This document shows, one piece after another, positions 45,291 through 53,502 of a stretch of 64,000 bases of DNA. A program made the translations under genes and the position numbers. A model generated the notes under the pieces. That model saw nothing but the letters and a program-made list of their open reading frames with translations. It had not been told where the DNA came from and did no database searches. Where the stretch lies: positions 1 through 64,000 of the IMG/VR virus record IMGVR_UViG_3300028275_000304, one strand, 5' to 3'. The stretch is from a virus. Each line of letters opens with the position of its first letter. Positions within the stretch are counted from its first letter, which is position 1.

Positions 45291-46388
45291 TTAAGGAATA
45301 TACATGATGTAGTAACATCCAAGACCAGGTTGATAGTTGTTATGACCTAGTCCTCCTCCTGTAGAGCCAATAGTAACACTTACGGAGATTCCTGTACTTG
45401 CTGAGTTAGTAGTTGCAGAAGAACTCTTTGTACCAGCTTGATCCATATAATCAGCAACAGCACCCGCTTCATCTGGATCAGATTTACCAGGAGCGTAAGC
45501 AAGTGTATGTGTGTGTCCAGGATCAGTTACAGATGATGTAGCTGAGTGTGAGTGTGCAGGTATTTGGTTGGTAGCAAGAGTCACTGTATTAGAACCAGCT
45601 GTTCCCAGAAGAGTGTAGTTAGGGTTGCTTGGCACAGCAGGATCCACTGCAGGGCTCATAGCTCCACCTCCCATACCTGTTGTCACTCCCACTGGAACAC
45701 GTCCTCTTTTATCAGGCGTTCCATTTTGACCATTACAGAGGTAGATTTTCTCCCAGTCACCAATACCAGCACCTGTACCATCAAACTTACCTGTAAGAGA
45801 GCCATAGTATTCTACAGCTACATAAGGTATCATTTTGTTATAATACTTGGTGCTTGTACCAATACTGTTTAGGTAAGCCTGAATTAATGCGTTGAGATCA
45901 GCAAGCTTGACATAGTTTGTATCTACATCAAGAGCTAGCGCTGCAAGGTCCACTTCTATATCACAAATCTTATTGATGGCTGCCTGAAGGATGGCATGTG
46001 TTCCAGAAGAACCAGTTACACCATCAAGACAACCCACTGTATATGCTCCCTCTAGAGCAGCAAAGTCAGCCTCAAGAGCAGTGAGTCTTGTGTCAAGCTC
46101 ACATATGGCCTTTATTAATGCATTGATAACATTTATGAGTGTGAGGTCTTCACATTCTACAAGATTCTTGTTTACAATCTCACAGATAATTTGAGGGTCA
46201 ATTGGTAAAACTATACCACTTCCATCAAGTGTAGATACAAGAAAAGTAATCAATGCTTGTTCAACATACGAAAGAGAATCTCCTGTTTGAATTCCCAAAA
46301 CGGGAACATCCACTCCTGTATATCTCACACATTGATCAGAAATTGTTTCTGCACAACCGTTATAGCAATTTGAACAAATGTTGGACAT
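45291..46388 (-). CDS. Fibre protein with phage tail-collar domain
   Basis: 365 residues. The N-terminus has Cys pairs and CVRYTGVDVPVLGIQTGDSL, the anchor module. A helical region (about 75-175) follows. The C-terminal domain is a Phage Tail Collar type: GDWEKIYLCNGQNGTPDKRG, then IPAHSHSATSS (H279xH281), DPGHTHT (H292xH294) and YQPGLGCYYIMYIP. In the T4 short tail fibre the paired HxH motifs bind metal ions in a trimer. In crAss-like phages, fibres of this type are encoded with head genes and can be head fibres. It is preceded by Cys-rich small genes and probably sits on the capsid or collar. Confidence 0.78.
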   Translation of the reverse strand: MSNICSNCYNGCAETISDQCVRYTGVDVPVLGIQTGDSLSYVEQALITFLVSTLDGSGIVLPIDPQIICEIVNKNLVECEDLTLINVINALIKAICELDTRLTALEADFAALEGAYTVGCLDGVTGSSGTHAILQAAINKICDIEVDLAALALDVDTNYVKLADLNALIQAYLNSIGTSTKYYNKMIPYVAVEYYGSLTGKFDGTGAGIGDWEKIYLCNGQNGTPDKRGRVPVGVTTGMGGGAMSPAVDPAVPSNPNYTLLGTAGSNTVTLATNQIPAHSHSATSSVTDPGHTHTLAYAPGKSDPDEAGAVADYMDQAGTKSSSATTNSASTGISVSVTIGSTGGGLGHNNYQPGLGCYYIMYIP

Positions 46389-46655
46389 TTATTTATATTT
46401 TAAAAGTTTAACTCTGCTCGCAATCATATTCACTGTATAACAAGCAGCATAATCGGGATTACAATACTTGTAGACAAGTATTCTTCTGTAGTTTATGAGT
46501 GCCAGCATTACCCCTCCAGGTACAGGCTGGTTCAACATAAACACAACATTATTGTACAAATTGTTTCCAAGGGCTGCCAGTTTACAATCTATCTCAGCGA
46601 TAAGATTGGGAATACTAGCGCACTCTGGACAATTTGTAAGCCTGGGTGATAACAT
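46389..46655 (-). CDS. Small conserved virion-region protein
   Basis: 88 residues beginning with NCPECASI, a Cys pair, then a helix (IAEIDCKLAALGNNLYNNV) and KYCNPDYAACYTV. It overlaps the upstream 50-residue zinc-ribbon gene by 41 bp in another frame and abuts the collar-fibre gene. I recognise the type from crAss-like head-gene neighbourhoods but not a function. Expression in lockstep with the fibre is likely. Confidence 0.6.
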   Translation of the reverse strand: MLSPRLTNCPECASIPNLIAEIDCKLAALGNNLYNNVVFMLNQPVPGGVMLALINYRRILVYKYCNPDYAACYTVNMIASRVKLLKYK

Positions 46656-46767
46656 TTCCTATAATTTTTCTTCCTTGTTTTACAGCAGAATTGCATGCAG
46701 CACAAAGACCGTTAATCAATTGACATCCACATCCAACCTTAGCTCCACATTTTTTACAAGCAGCCAT
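46615..46767 (-). CDS. 50-residue Cys-rich zinc-ribbon-like protein
   Basis: Starts ATG at 46767 and ends TAG at 46615. The sequence begins MAACKKCGAKVGCGC and continues with LCAACNSAVKQG, giving six Cys at 4, 7, 13, 15, 22 and 25. Two CxxC pairs suit one zinc site; the tail is basic. It fits exactly in the gap after the 187-residue gene (1 bp) and overlaps the next start by 41 bp, which supports it as a real gene. Role unknown. Confidence 0.65.
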   Translation of the reverse strand: MAACKKCGAKVGCGCQLINGLCAACNSAVKQGRKIIGNVITQAYKLSRVR

Positions 46768-46768
46768 A

Positions 46769-47332
46769 TTAATAAAAGTTTATAATGTAGTTGTTTCCAG
46801 AACATCCACAATTGTTCTTCAAGAAGTTGTTCAGCATCATATCTGCCTGATTGTACATTTTTGTTGCTTCAACATCAGCACAGTTGTTGGCAGCAGCTAA
46901 AGCTCCCTGTATAAAGAAATTTATAGTGTTCAAATCTACAAACGCTTGTGTTTTTATAGCTCTATCACATTCCATCATATCAAGCTTCATAAATGCTCCA
47001 TCAAACTTCTCTTGTAGCTGTTCAATACGCATGATTGACTTCTCTACATAGTTTAAGTATGCAGGAGCCACAGAATATTTTAAACGATACACACCATCAG
47101 GAAGTGGCTGATCCACACCTGGAGGAGTGATTCCTAAGTTTGATGTTGTAAATATGTTGAAGTCATTAACACTAAAAGGTTTGAAGAATGTGCCAAATCC
47201 AGGAACTGTGATTTCAATTGTAGCACCAGAAACAACAGGTGGATTAGTTGGATAGGTAGAGGCATCAGCAACCCCAAGTGTGGTTACATTATATGTAGGG
47301 ATTACCAGTATGTCTAGTTTTAAATCTGCCAT
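46769..47332 (-). CDS. crAss-like head-region structural protein
   Basis: 187 residues. The first about 100 are beta-rich (TIEITVPGFGTFFKPFSVND). The rest is helical and includes MRIEQLQEKFDGAFMKLDMM and a Cys-containing end (NNCGCSGNNYIINFY). The helical part with LDMMECDRAI occurs, in my recollection, in several phages of Bacteroidota. A 13-bp hairpin lies between this gene and the preceding major structural gene. Probably a head-fibre base or head completion protein. Confidence 0.55.
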   Translation of the reverse strand: MADLKLDILVIPTYNVTTLGVADASTYPTNPPVVSGATIEITVPGFGTFFKPFSVNDFNIFTTSNLGITPPGVDQPLPDGVYRLKYSVAPAYLNYVEKSIMRIEQLQEKFDGAFMKLDMMECDRAIKTQAFVDLNTINFFIQGALAAANNCADVEATKMYNQADMMLNNFLKNNCGCSGNNYIINFY

Positions 47333-47347
47333 GTTGTCTTAAATAAT

Positions 47348-47390
47348 TAAGCCAGAGGATTGAGTTTTAAATCCTCTCACCTCTGGCTTA
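47348..47390 (-). other. Intergenic hairpin with alternative pairing
   Basis: The minus-strand RNA has AAGCCAGAGG, GAGGATT and AATCCTCTGGCTT in order. The third arm can pair fully with either the first (10 bp) or the second (7 bp), or with parts of both leaving a 7-nt bulge. No T run follows. It could protect or attenuate the mRNA between the abundant 390-residue protein and the 187-residue protein. Confidence 0.6.
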
Positions 47391-47421
47391 GGTTAATATA
47401 ATCTAGGTTATTCTCCTACTA

Positions 47422-48594
47422 TTACGGAATCAAAGTTGTAGTAGTAGAAGTAGAAGGCCATACAGTGGTTGTTGTAGAAGTGGTAGTTACACAAACTCCA
47501 TTCTCATCAGCCACAGCACCAAGACCAGCTACAAGAACAGCCTCAATTGCAGCTTCAGCAGCGCTATCTTTTTCAACAGCAATGATTACAGTGCTATCTT
47601 CTTTGATATAATCGCCCCAGCTGTAAACAGACTTGTCATACTCATTGAACTTGATGTAATAGGTGGTGTAGGTTGTACCATCGCTCACCCAAGATTCAAA
47701 GTTCTCGTTGTAGCCATTCATTCTGTAAAGATGCTTCAAGTAACCAGCTTGATAGCTGTAGAAGTTCTTTTCTAATTGTGCAATCTCAGCAGAAGTACCA
47801 GTGGCGTAAGAAGAACGCTGTACAACTACAGGATCAGCAACAACGTTACAAGGATCGTACACAATGAAGTCAGCAGTTGTTGCTGGACCACTGTACACGA
47901 ATGTACGGAACCACATTCTGTCATACTCGAAAGGAAATGCTGCAACGTCACAAGGCTGACCATATTTAGTCAATGGTTTACCAGTGATACGCAAGAATGC
48001 GTTTGCATCATTACCAATTCTTTGGAACTGATAGAAATCAGACAAAGTGATGTTGTCAGGGTTGTTACCTGGAGCTTGCAAATTCAAATGATAGATTACA
48101 TCATCAATGAATGCAGGAACATCAACAGCAGCACAAGGGTTACCGTCACACTCACAACAAGGAGCATTTACAGTGACTGAACGAGTGAAACCGTTAAAAT
48201 ACAAAGTGTCTAAATAGCTAGAGTGAGCACGAAGTGTAAGGGTTACCACCTCACCACATTGTACATTCCAGTTTACTACATCAGTGATTTGAGTCAATGG
48301 TGTAGGACAACCGTTCACTTTATACCATTCAGTTACGTTGCTTTTGCAACCAGATCCTGAAGGACAACCTTTAATCTTATCAGAACGCTTAGAGCCTTGC
48401 AGATAAGTGTTGGTACGGCCCTGCGCAATATAGAAATAAGGAGAAGCAGCAATGTTACCAGCTGTGGCAACAGAGTAGTCAGCACGGTAGATACCCACCT
48501 GACCTGCTGTTAGGTCTTGCGTAGATCCAGAGCTAGGGAGCGCAGTTTGCCCTACTGGTACTACGAAGAGCGTAGTTAATGAAAAATCAGCCAT
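47422..48594 (-). CDS. Cys-rich major structural protein (auxiliary capsid candidate)
   Basis: 390 residues, beta-rich, with Cys groups GCPSGSGCK, CCECDGNPC and others, ending in a Thr/Ser run (TTTSTTTTVWPSTSTTTT). N-terminus: DFSLTTLFVVPVGQTALPS. No enzyme motif is visible. Its position three genes after the major capsid gene, in the region where crAss-like phages encode auxiliary capsid and head-fibre proteins, suggests a capsid decoration protein. The Thr-rich tail mirrors the linkers in the muzzle protein and may be a glycosylation site or tether. Assignment rests on position and composition. Confidence 0.6.
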   Translation of the reverse strand: MADFSLTTLFVVPVGQTALPSSGSTQDLTAGQVGIYRADYSVATAGNIAASPYFYIAQGRTNTYLQGSKRSDKIKGCPSGSGCKSNVTEWYKVNGCPTPLTQITDVVNWNVQCGEVVTLTLRAHSSYLDTLYFNGFTRSVTVNAPCCECDGNPCAAVDVPAFIDDVIYHLNLQAPGNNPDNITLSDFYQFQRIGNDANAFLRITGKPLTKYGQPCDVAAFPFEYDRMWFRTFVYSGPATTADFIVYDPCNVVADPVVVQRSSYATGTSAEIAQLEKNFYSYQAGYLKHLYRMNGYNENFESWVSDGTTYTTYYIKFNEYDKSVYSWGDYIKEDSTVIIAVEKDSAAEAAIEAVLVAGLGAVADENGVCVTTTSTTTTVWPSTSTTTTLIP

Positions 48595-48622
48595 TTTGCT
48601 TTATTTTTAGTGATTAAAAAAC

Positions 48623-49354
48623 TTATTCGTTTGTCTGTATCCTGAACTGTGCACTTTGAACAGCGGGTGCGTTCTCTGTATACATAGCTAGGTTTTGTAC
48701 TGTTAAGTCTACCAATTCATCCTCTAGATAGAGTTCAAGTTCGCAGTCTTGGTTGTAAGATGGTTCTCCGTCAAGCATTATATATCCTTCTTTATTGATA
48801 TAAACTGGATATCTCATGTAAGACATGTAGATTTTGCTTGGGGTGAATGTCCCATCGGTGAAGATGCTTATTTCATCTGTCGAAAGGAAGTTGAAAGTCT
48901 CTTGGTATTCAAAGCTTGGTCTGTAATGGTCGTTGTTCAGAATGAACTGAAGGTCACCATGTTTAGCCAAATCTCTGTTTATCCAGATCTTTCTGTCCTT
49001 ACACACTCCTTTGTCAGCCAGTACATAACTATCAATATAGAACATGTACTTGGGAACTAGGAGATGCAGATTAGCAAACCATTGATTTAGTTCCTTGTTC
49101 TTGAGTTTGAGCTCAAGAGGTTGGTGGTTGTAAGTGATCACCAAACTTTGGAGGTCCTCGTAACGCTTCTTAAAAGCGTCAAGTCCCATTCCACTTATCA
49201 CACTAAAACCATCAACCTTTTGTTTTATCAGCTTTATCTGAGCCTCATTGAGGGCTAGTATCTTGTCTTCTAAGTTTATCTGCTGGTGTACATTAGTTGA
49301 TAGTTTATTTAGTTTCTGATCTATCTTGTATAATAAACTATCTACTGGTATCAT
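48623..49354 (-). CDS. Putative head/neck structural protein
   Basis: 243 residues. The N-terminal 60 are coiled-coil (YKIDQKLNKLSTNVHQQINL). The C-terminal part has TFTPSKIYMSYMRYPVYINK, a segment seen in connector or ring-type proteins of related phages, followed by an acidic stretch. It overlaps the upstream 322-residue gene by 4 bp (ATGA), so expression is coupled. Role inferred: head-to-neck connector. Confidence 0.55.
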   Translation of the reverse strand: MIPVDSLLYKIDQKLNKLSTNVHQQINLEDKILALNEAQIKLIKQKVDGFSVISGMGLDAFKKRYEDLQSLVITYNHQPLELKLKNKELNQWFANLHLLVPKYMFYIDSYVLADKGVCKDRKIWINRDLAKHGDLQFILNNDHYRPSFEYQETFNFLSTDEISIFTDGTFTPSKIYMSYMRYPVYINKEGYIMLDGEPSYNQDCELELYLEDELVDLTVQNLAMYTENAPAVQSAQFRIQTNE

Positions 49355-50319
49355 ACTGCAGCTAATTTCTTAGTTTTCAACTTTCCTTCGAGAGTCAAGA
49401 GCAAGTCTTGATTGTCATCATCAGAGAGTTGTTTAATCAAATCATCTTCGTCCTTAGCTATTTCAAATTCACCTTCATAGATTTTACCATTTGGCTTAGA
49501 TCTGTATATTGAATGTGTGATGGCTTGTTTCACTAAGTCTTTGATATGGAGTAAGTTGTCTTTCATATCTGCAAAGCGTGTGAACACTTCAACAGGATTC
49601 AACCCCTGATACTTACCGTTTTTAAACTCGGTTTGTTTGAGGACATTGTCTACAAGGTTGTAAACTGCTTCCTCTTTAGTATCATCAGTTACAGGTAGGC
49701 CCAACAAACGTGCCACTTTTCTTTTTCTCTCAGGAGTCATTCCATCAAACTTGACAATAGCTTTGTTGATGAGTTGCTTCTTCTTGAACAGAACAGCATT
49801 TTCAATTTCATCATCAGCTACGTAAAACTGTGTGTCAGCTGGATATTCACCACGCTCCCAAGCTTGATATGAGCTTGCGATGGTTGGATGAACACGTAAC
49901 CAAGAAAAAGCTAGTTCCTGTAGAGGAATTGCAAGATCGAAGAAGTTGTCACCATCCAGAAGTTTAACAGGCTGAACATGCATTCCATCTTGTGTAGATG
50001 TAGACAATCCATAGTTCCAAAAACTAGAACGAGGACCTAAGTCAACATCACCAAGAGCAGCTTGCAATTTAGCTTTCAGTTTTGTAACACGCTCAATCTC
50101 CAAGTCTCTTTCTAGAGGATCAGAAATTCTGCGGATGTAAGCAGCTTCAGTATCAAGTCCTGTTCTGTATTTACCATCCAATTCCTTATAGGGATATTTA
50201 AACACCCCTGTTCCAGGAATACGCGTTAAACCTTTTAAAGCAAGTCCACCTTGCATTGTCTGAAGTTGTGAGTTATTATACTCCTTCTTAATTGTTGAGA
50301 TTTTACCTAACTTACCCAT
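49351..50319 (-). CDS. Head-associated protein downstream of the capsid gene
   Basis: 322 residues, mostly helical and charged, without Cys and without recognisable enzyme motifs. LTRIPGTGVFKYPYKELDGK is a distinctive N-terminal segment and the C-terminus is acidic (AKDEDDLIKQLSDDDNQD). It is the first gene after the major capsid gene and is separated from it by 190 bp of strongly structured sequence. It may be a head-completion or internal protein. I do not recognise a family beyond its place in the crAss structural block. Confidence 0.55.
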   Translation of the reverse strand: MGKLGKISTIKKEYNNSQLQTMQGGLALKGLTRIPGTGVFKYPYKELDGKYRTGLDTEAAYIRRISDPLERDLEIERVTKLKAKLQAALGDVDLGPRSSFWNYGLSTSTQDGMHVQPVKLLDGDNFFDLAIPLQELAFSWLRVHPTIASSYQAWERGEYPADTQFYVADDEIENAVLFKKKQLINKAIVKFDGMTPERKRKVARLLGLPVTDDTKEEAVYNLVDNVLKQTEFKNGKYQGLNPVEVFTRFADMKDNLLHIKDLVKQAITHSIYRSKPNGKIYEGEFEIAKDEDDLIKQLSDDDNQDLLLTLEGKLKTKKLAAV

Positions 50320-50347
50320 ATGTAGTTTATTTATTTGGTTTTATTCG

Positions 50348-50405
50348 CAGAGTGATTCCCATCGAAGGGATAGCGATTGGGAGACACCCCAGTCCAACCA
50401 CTCTG
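50348..50405 (-). other. 58-nt folded element downstream of the capsid gene
   Basis: A 7-bp closing stem (CAGAGTG/CACTCTG) encloses two possible inner hairpins, TCCC-TTCGAT-GGGA and GGGG-TGT-CTCC. The shape is reminiscent of a shrunken tRNA (7-bp acceptor, T-loop-like TTCGAT), but it is too short for a cloverleaf and has no anticodon arm. It is followed by A-rich leader and the next gene. Confidence 0.5.
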
Positions 50406-50411
50406 TAGTTT

Positions 50412-50455
50412 GAGAAGAGCTCCCCCACAGGGAGTGTGGGGGGCATTCTCTTCTC
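50412..50455 (-). other. Large GC-rich hairpin after the capsid gene
   Basis: Nested inverted repeats: GAGAAGAG with CTCTTCTC outside and CCCCCAC with GTGGGGG inside, about 55 bp after the capsid stop codon. There is no T tract on the minus strand, so it is not a standard intrinsic terminator. It may act as a 3'-end stabiliser that keeps capsid mRNA abundant relative to downstream genes. Confidence 0.65.
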
Positions 50456-50509
50456 GATTTTATGAAGACTAGGATGCTGATCTTACGGGTAGCATCACTA
50501 GTACGGTCA

Positions 50510-52063
50510 TTAGAATTGTGGAATCTCTTCGATCAAAACTGTACGAGACAAGTCTTCGATAAAGACATCACAACGGTCTTTCATCCAGATTTCATATCCT
50601 GGGAATTTGTTTGCAGAGCTCATACCCTGAGATTTGGCAAATCCCAAATGGTGACGAGTTCCATCAATATATCCCCAAGTCATAGAAGGTGCACCCTTCA
50701 TACGAACTTCACGGATGTTGTTAACCATAGAACCATCAGACATTGGAGACACGTCAAATACCATGAATACAGGAGTGCTCTTCTTGTTCTGACCAAATTC
50801 TAAGTTAGTTTGAGGCAAATCCAATTCTTTCAAATGGATGAGCTCAACACGACCAGTTTCACGTGTAACCATTGCATCGAATGCAAAGTTGTAAGTGATG
50901 TGCTGGCCTTCGCCTTGCAAATAACGGTTACCGCTATCAGCCATGAATGTCAAACCGCTGTTCAAAGCGTCATTCTTCAAAGCTTGTTGGAACACGTCAA
51001 ATCCAGCTTCGTTGGTGTACATTTTCACTCTACGATCTTTAACATCCACCCTTCTGTAGAACAAGTCTCCAAAAACAGAACGGATCAAGTTCGCAGTGAA
51101 TTCACCACGGTTGTATTGTACCAAGTTACCGTTGTTACGCATTCTGTGGTAAACACCAGCAGATGTACGCTTCAATTCTTGCTTGCTACCATTTGTTTTA
51201 ACAGTGCCTGGGCGAGACCAAATCATACGCTTAACTTTCAACTCAAGCATAGACTTTCTCATCCAGAACTCGATGAATGGCTCCCATTTAACATCGTTAC
51301 GAGTTAAAGGAAGTTGGTTACGTCTTTGAGGAGCGTAAACCAAGATATCCAAAGGATTACCTTTGCTATCTCTCATCATTTTGTCATCAGCCCACTCAGT
51401 GATTTTGTGCTCAAAACCATATGCAGAACCCAAAGATTCAAACATTGTGATTTGCTCACCCAAACGAGGAAGACCTAACAAGTCTTGGTCAAATTCACCA
51501 ATCGCAGCGTCAACTAGTTCAAGTTCAATGCCCACTTGCAAGAACACAGGACTAACGAAGTCTACAGTTGGATTGTCTGTAACCAAAGTGAAGCTATAAA
51601 GGAAGCCCATGTTCCAAGGAACTGGATCCTTAATAACGTAAAAGCGAGGACCATATTGGCGAGAACCAACAGAAACGATAGCGTTCTTAGAGAACTCGTT
51701 TGTGTCAATTACCAATTGGAACTCTTGACCATCAATACCAGGCTTGCTCAACTCAAGAGTGGAAGCAGGGATGTCGATGATTTTAGGGAATTTGTACGGA
51801 ACAGCTACTTGCCATTTCCAAGCATCGCTATTATTATCAATGTAATAAGGCGTGCTTTTGTTGATCATGTCTAGGAAGTCGTTGCTGTAAAGAGAGCTCT
51901 GTGTATAGAGGCTGATGATTTTCTTGTCGTAATCAGCAGGCTCAGTTGAGTGGAAGCTCTCCAGGTGGTTAGCGTCAGTTAGCTTACCAACAGCACGCTT
52001 GTCCATAGATGCGACACGAGCATACGTGAAGCCAGTTAGACCTGGGATTGTTTGAATTGCCAT
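50510..52063 (-). CDS. Major capsid protein (crAss type)
   Basis: 517 residues, close to the roughly 500 typical of crAss-like major capsid proteins (HK97 fold). There is no Cys-rich region, unlike the decorating proteins. Segments such as PGLTGFTYARVASMDKR, EWADDKMMRDSKGNPLDI and QYNRGEFTANLIRSVFGDLF fit that family. It follows the Glu/Gln-rich scaffold gene with a 26-bp gap. The leader contains AAAAGGATAACAAA, one of the few purine-rich ribosome-site-like leaders here, consistent with very high expression. Strong hairpins follow the stop codon. Confidence 0.85.
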   Translation of the reverse strand: MAIQTIPGLTGFTYARVASMDKRAVGKLTDANHLESFHSTEPADYDKKIISLYTQSSLYSNDFLDMINKSTPYYIDNNSDAWKWQVAVPYKFPKIIDIPASTLELSKPGIDGQEFQLVIDTNEFSKNAIVSVGSRQYGPRFYVIKDPVPWNMGFLYSFTLVTDNPTVDFVSPVFLQVGIELELVDAAIGEFDQDLLGLPRLGEQITMFESLGSAYGFEHKITEWADDKMMRDSKGNPLDILVYAPQRRNQLPLTRNDVKWEPFIEFWMRKSMLELKVKRMIWSRPGTVKTNGSKQELKRTSAGVYHRMRNNGNLVQYNRGEFTANLIRSVFGDLFYRRVDVKDRRVKMYTNEAGFDVFQQALKNDALNSGLTFMADSGNRYLQGEGQHITYNFAFDAMVTRETGRVELIHLKELDLPQTNLEFGQNKKSTPVFMVFDVSPMSDGSMVNNIREVRMKGAPSMTWGYIDGTRHHLGFAKSQGMSSANKFPGYEIWMKDRCDVFIEDLSRTVLIEEIPQF

Positions 52064-52089
52064 TTTGTTATCCTTTTATTTATGAAAAT

Positions 52090-53379
52090 TTATAAGAACC
52101 ATGAATTTTGTTTAGAAGGCTGTGCACCACCCACTGCTGACTTAGTTTTTGTAACCTGTCTAGCCACTTCCCCAAACAGCTCGTTTGATTTCTTTGAAAC
52201 GCCTGTTCTTTGGATGGTAGATAATGTAGGGTCTTTTTCTAAGATTTTAAGCAGGAGAGCAACTTTCACCTTTGTTGCATGGTTCTCAGGTCTCTTCAAT
52301 TCCAAGATGGTCTTGTCGAAATCAGTGAGGGTCTCACCGTTTGCTGTCTTATACTTATCTACCAGCAGGAAGTCTTGTAGTTCGTTTGCCAACTTGGGAT
52401 TGATGGGTATACCATCAAACTCCTTAGATTTCAGCTTGTCGTTAAGAACTTGCTGAACATTCTGGATGTATTGGTTTTTGATTGCTTGCTTTTGTTGGAG
52501 TTCTTGTTCAGCTCTTTGCTCCATTTGTTGGAGTTTTGCAGCTTCCTTTTTAACCAACACTTTATGGTGCTTTGTAGCAACGCTTTCCAAATCACCGTAG
52601 TTTTTGAGTCTTTCAACCTCTGTGTTAATGTCTTCAGTTTCAAAACCCTGATCAGCTAGTGCTTGTTTTATCACTGCCACTTGATTATTCTCTTGTGACA
52701 AATCCATTTCAGCAAAGCTGGTCACGTTATTATATGTACCAAAGTAGTCCTTTGGATTAACGCCTTTTACGAATATAGCATCAAACGCTTGTTGATAATC
52801 TTCCCCAAACTGACCAATGAAGCTCTGCACCATTTCAACAGCTCCTTTCTTCTTCTCATTTTGGAAGCGCTCAAGGAAAGCTTCAGGTGTAGAGATGTCA
52901 GCATCTTCTTCATCTTCATCCTTTGAAAAGACACCAAGTTTGAATAGGTCACGAGAAAGTGCGGTGAATTGACTCACTTGTTCTGTCTCCTCATCTTGTG
53001 ATTCCTCTTCAGCAGCAGGAGCAGCTTCAGCAGGTTTTGCTTCGCCAGCTTTCTTCTTAACTGGTTGAGGATCAACAGGTTGTGTTTCTTCCTCTTCTTC
53101 ATCAGTGTTGTCACCAAGGAAGTTTGAAATCAAGTCCTGAGCAGAAGGTTCTTTACCATCTTGTTGAGGAACGATTTCTTTTCCTTTAGGCACCTCAGGT
53201 TTTGGAGCAGGAGCAGGATCTTCTACGTTCTTTACAATCTCTTGAATCTGATCAGGATTGCTTGTAGAAGTTTCAGGAGAGAGCAAGTCATTAAGAAGCT
53301 CTGCACCTCCAGGTCCCATTTCCATAGTATTTTCAATACTAAAGTTGCCAAATGACGGGGTATCAAGGTTCTCAGCCAT
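52090..53379 (-). CDS. Scaffold protein
   Basis: 429 residues. The N-terminal half is acidic and low-complexity (DNTDEEEEETQPVDPQPVKK, APAAEEESQDEETEQ). The second half is coiled-coil (QMEQRAEQELQQKQAIKNQY). The C-terminus is basic and Gly/Ser-rich (GGAQPSKQNSWFL). Composition and its position directly before the capsid gene are typical of capsid assembly scaffolds that are lost or degraded during maturation. No protease gene is obvious nearby. Confidence 0.75.
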   Translation of the reverse strand: MAENLDTPSFGNFSIENTMEMGPGGAELLNDLLSPETSTSNPDQIQEIVKNVEDPAPAPKPEVPKGKEIVPQQDGKEPSAQDLISNFLGDNTDEEEEETQPVDPQPVKKKAGEAKPAEAAPAAEEESQDEETEQVSQFTALSRDLFKLGVFSKDEDEEDADISTPEAFLERFQNEKKKGAVEMVQSFIGQFGEDYQQAFDAIFVKGVNPKDYFGTYNNVTSFAEMDLSQENNQVAVIKQALADQGFETEDINTEVERLKNYGDLESVATKHHKVLVKKEAAKLQQMEQRAEQELQQKQAIKNQYIQNVQQVLNDKLKSKEFDGIPINPKLANELQDFLLVDKYKTANGETLTDFDKTILELKRPENHATKVKVALLLKILEKDPTLSTIQRTGVSKKSNELFGEVARQVTKTKSAVGGAQPSKQNSWFL

Positions 53380-53413
53380 ATGTAGTTTATTTTAAGTTTG
53401 GTTTATACGTTTG

Positions 53414-53444
53414 TAAAAGTAATCAGAGTATATTGAATAGCAAA
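53414..53444 (-). promoter_or_regulatory. Bacteroidota-like promoter before scaffold and capsid genes
   Basis: On the minus strand TTTG (53441-53444), 19 bp, TACTTTTA (53414-53421), one mismatch from TAnnTTTG. It sits in the 123-bp gap between the SPFH and scaffold genes, about 30 nt from the scaffold start. Confidence 0.5.
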
Positions 53445-53502
53445 GAGTTATGCATTTGTGTGAATGTTTTTCCCGTATAATATAGCATTAATATAATTCA
53501 CT

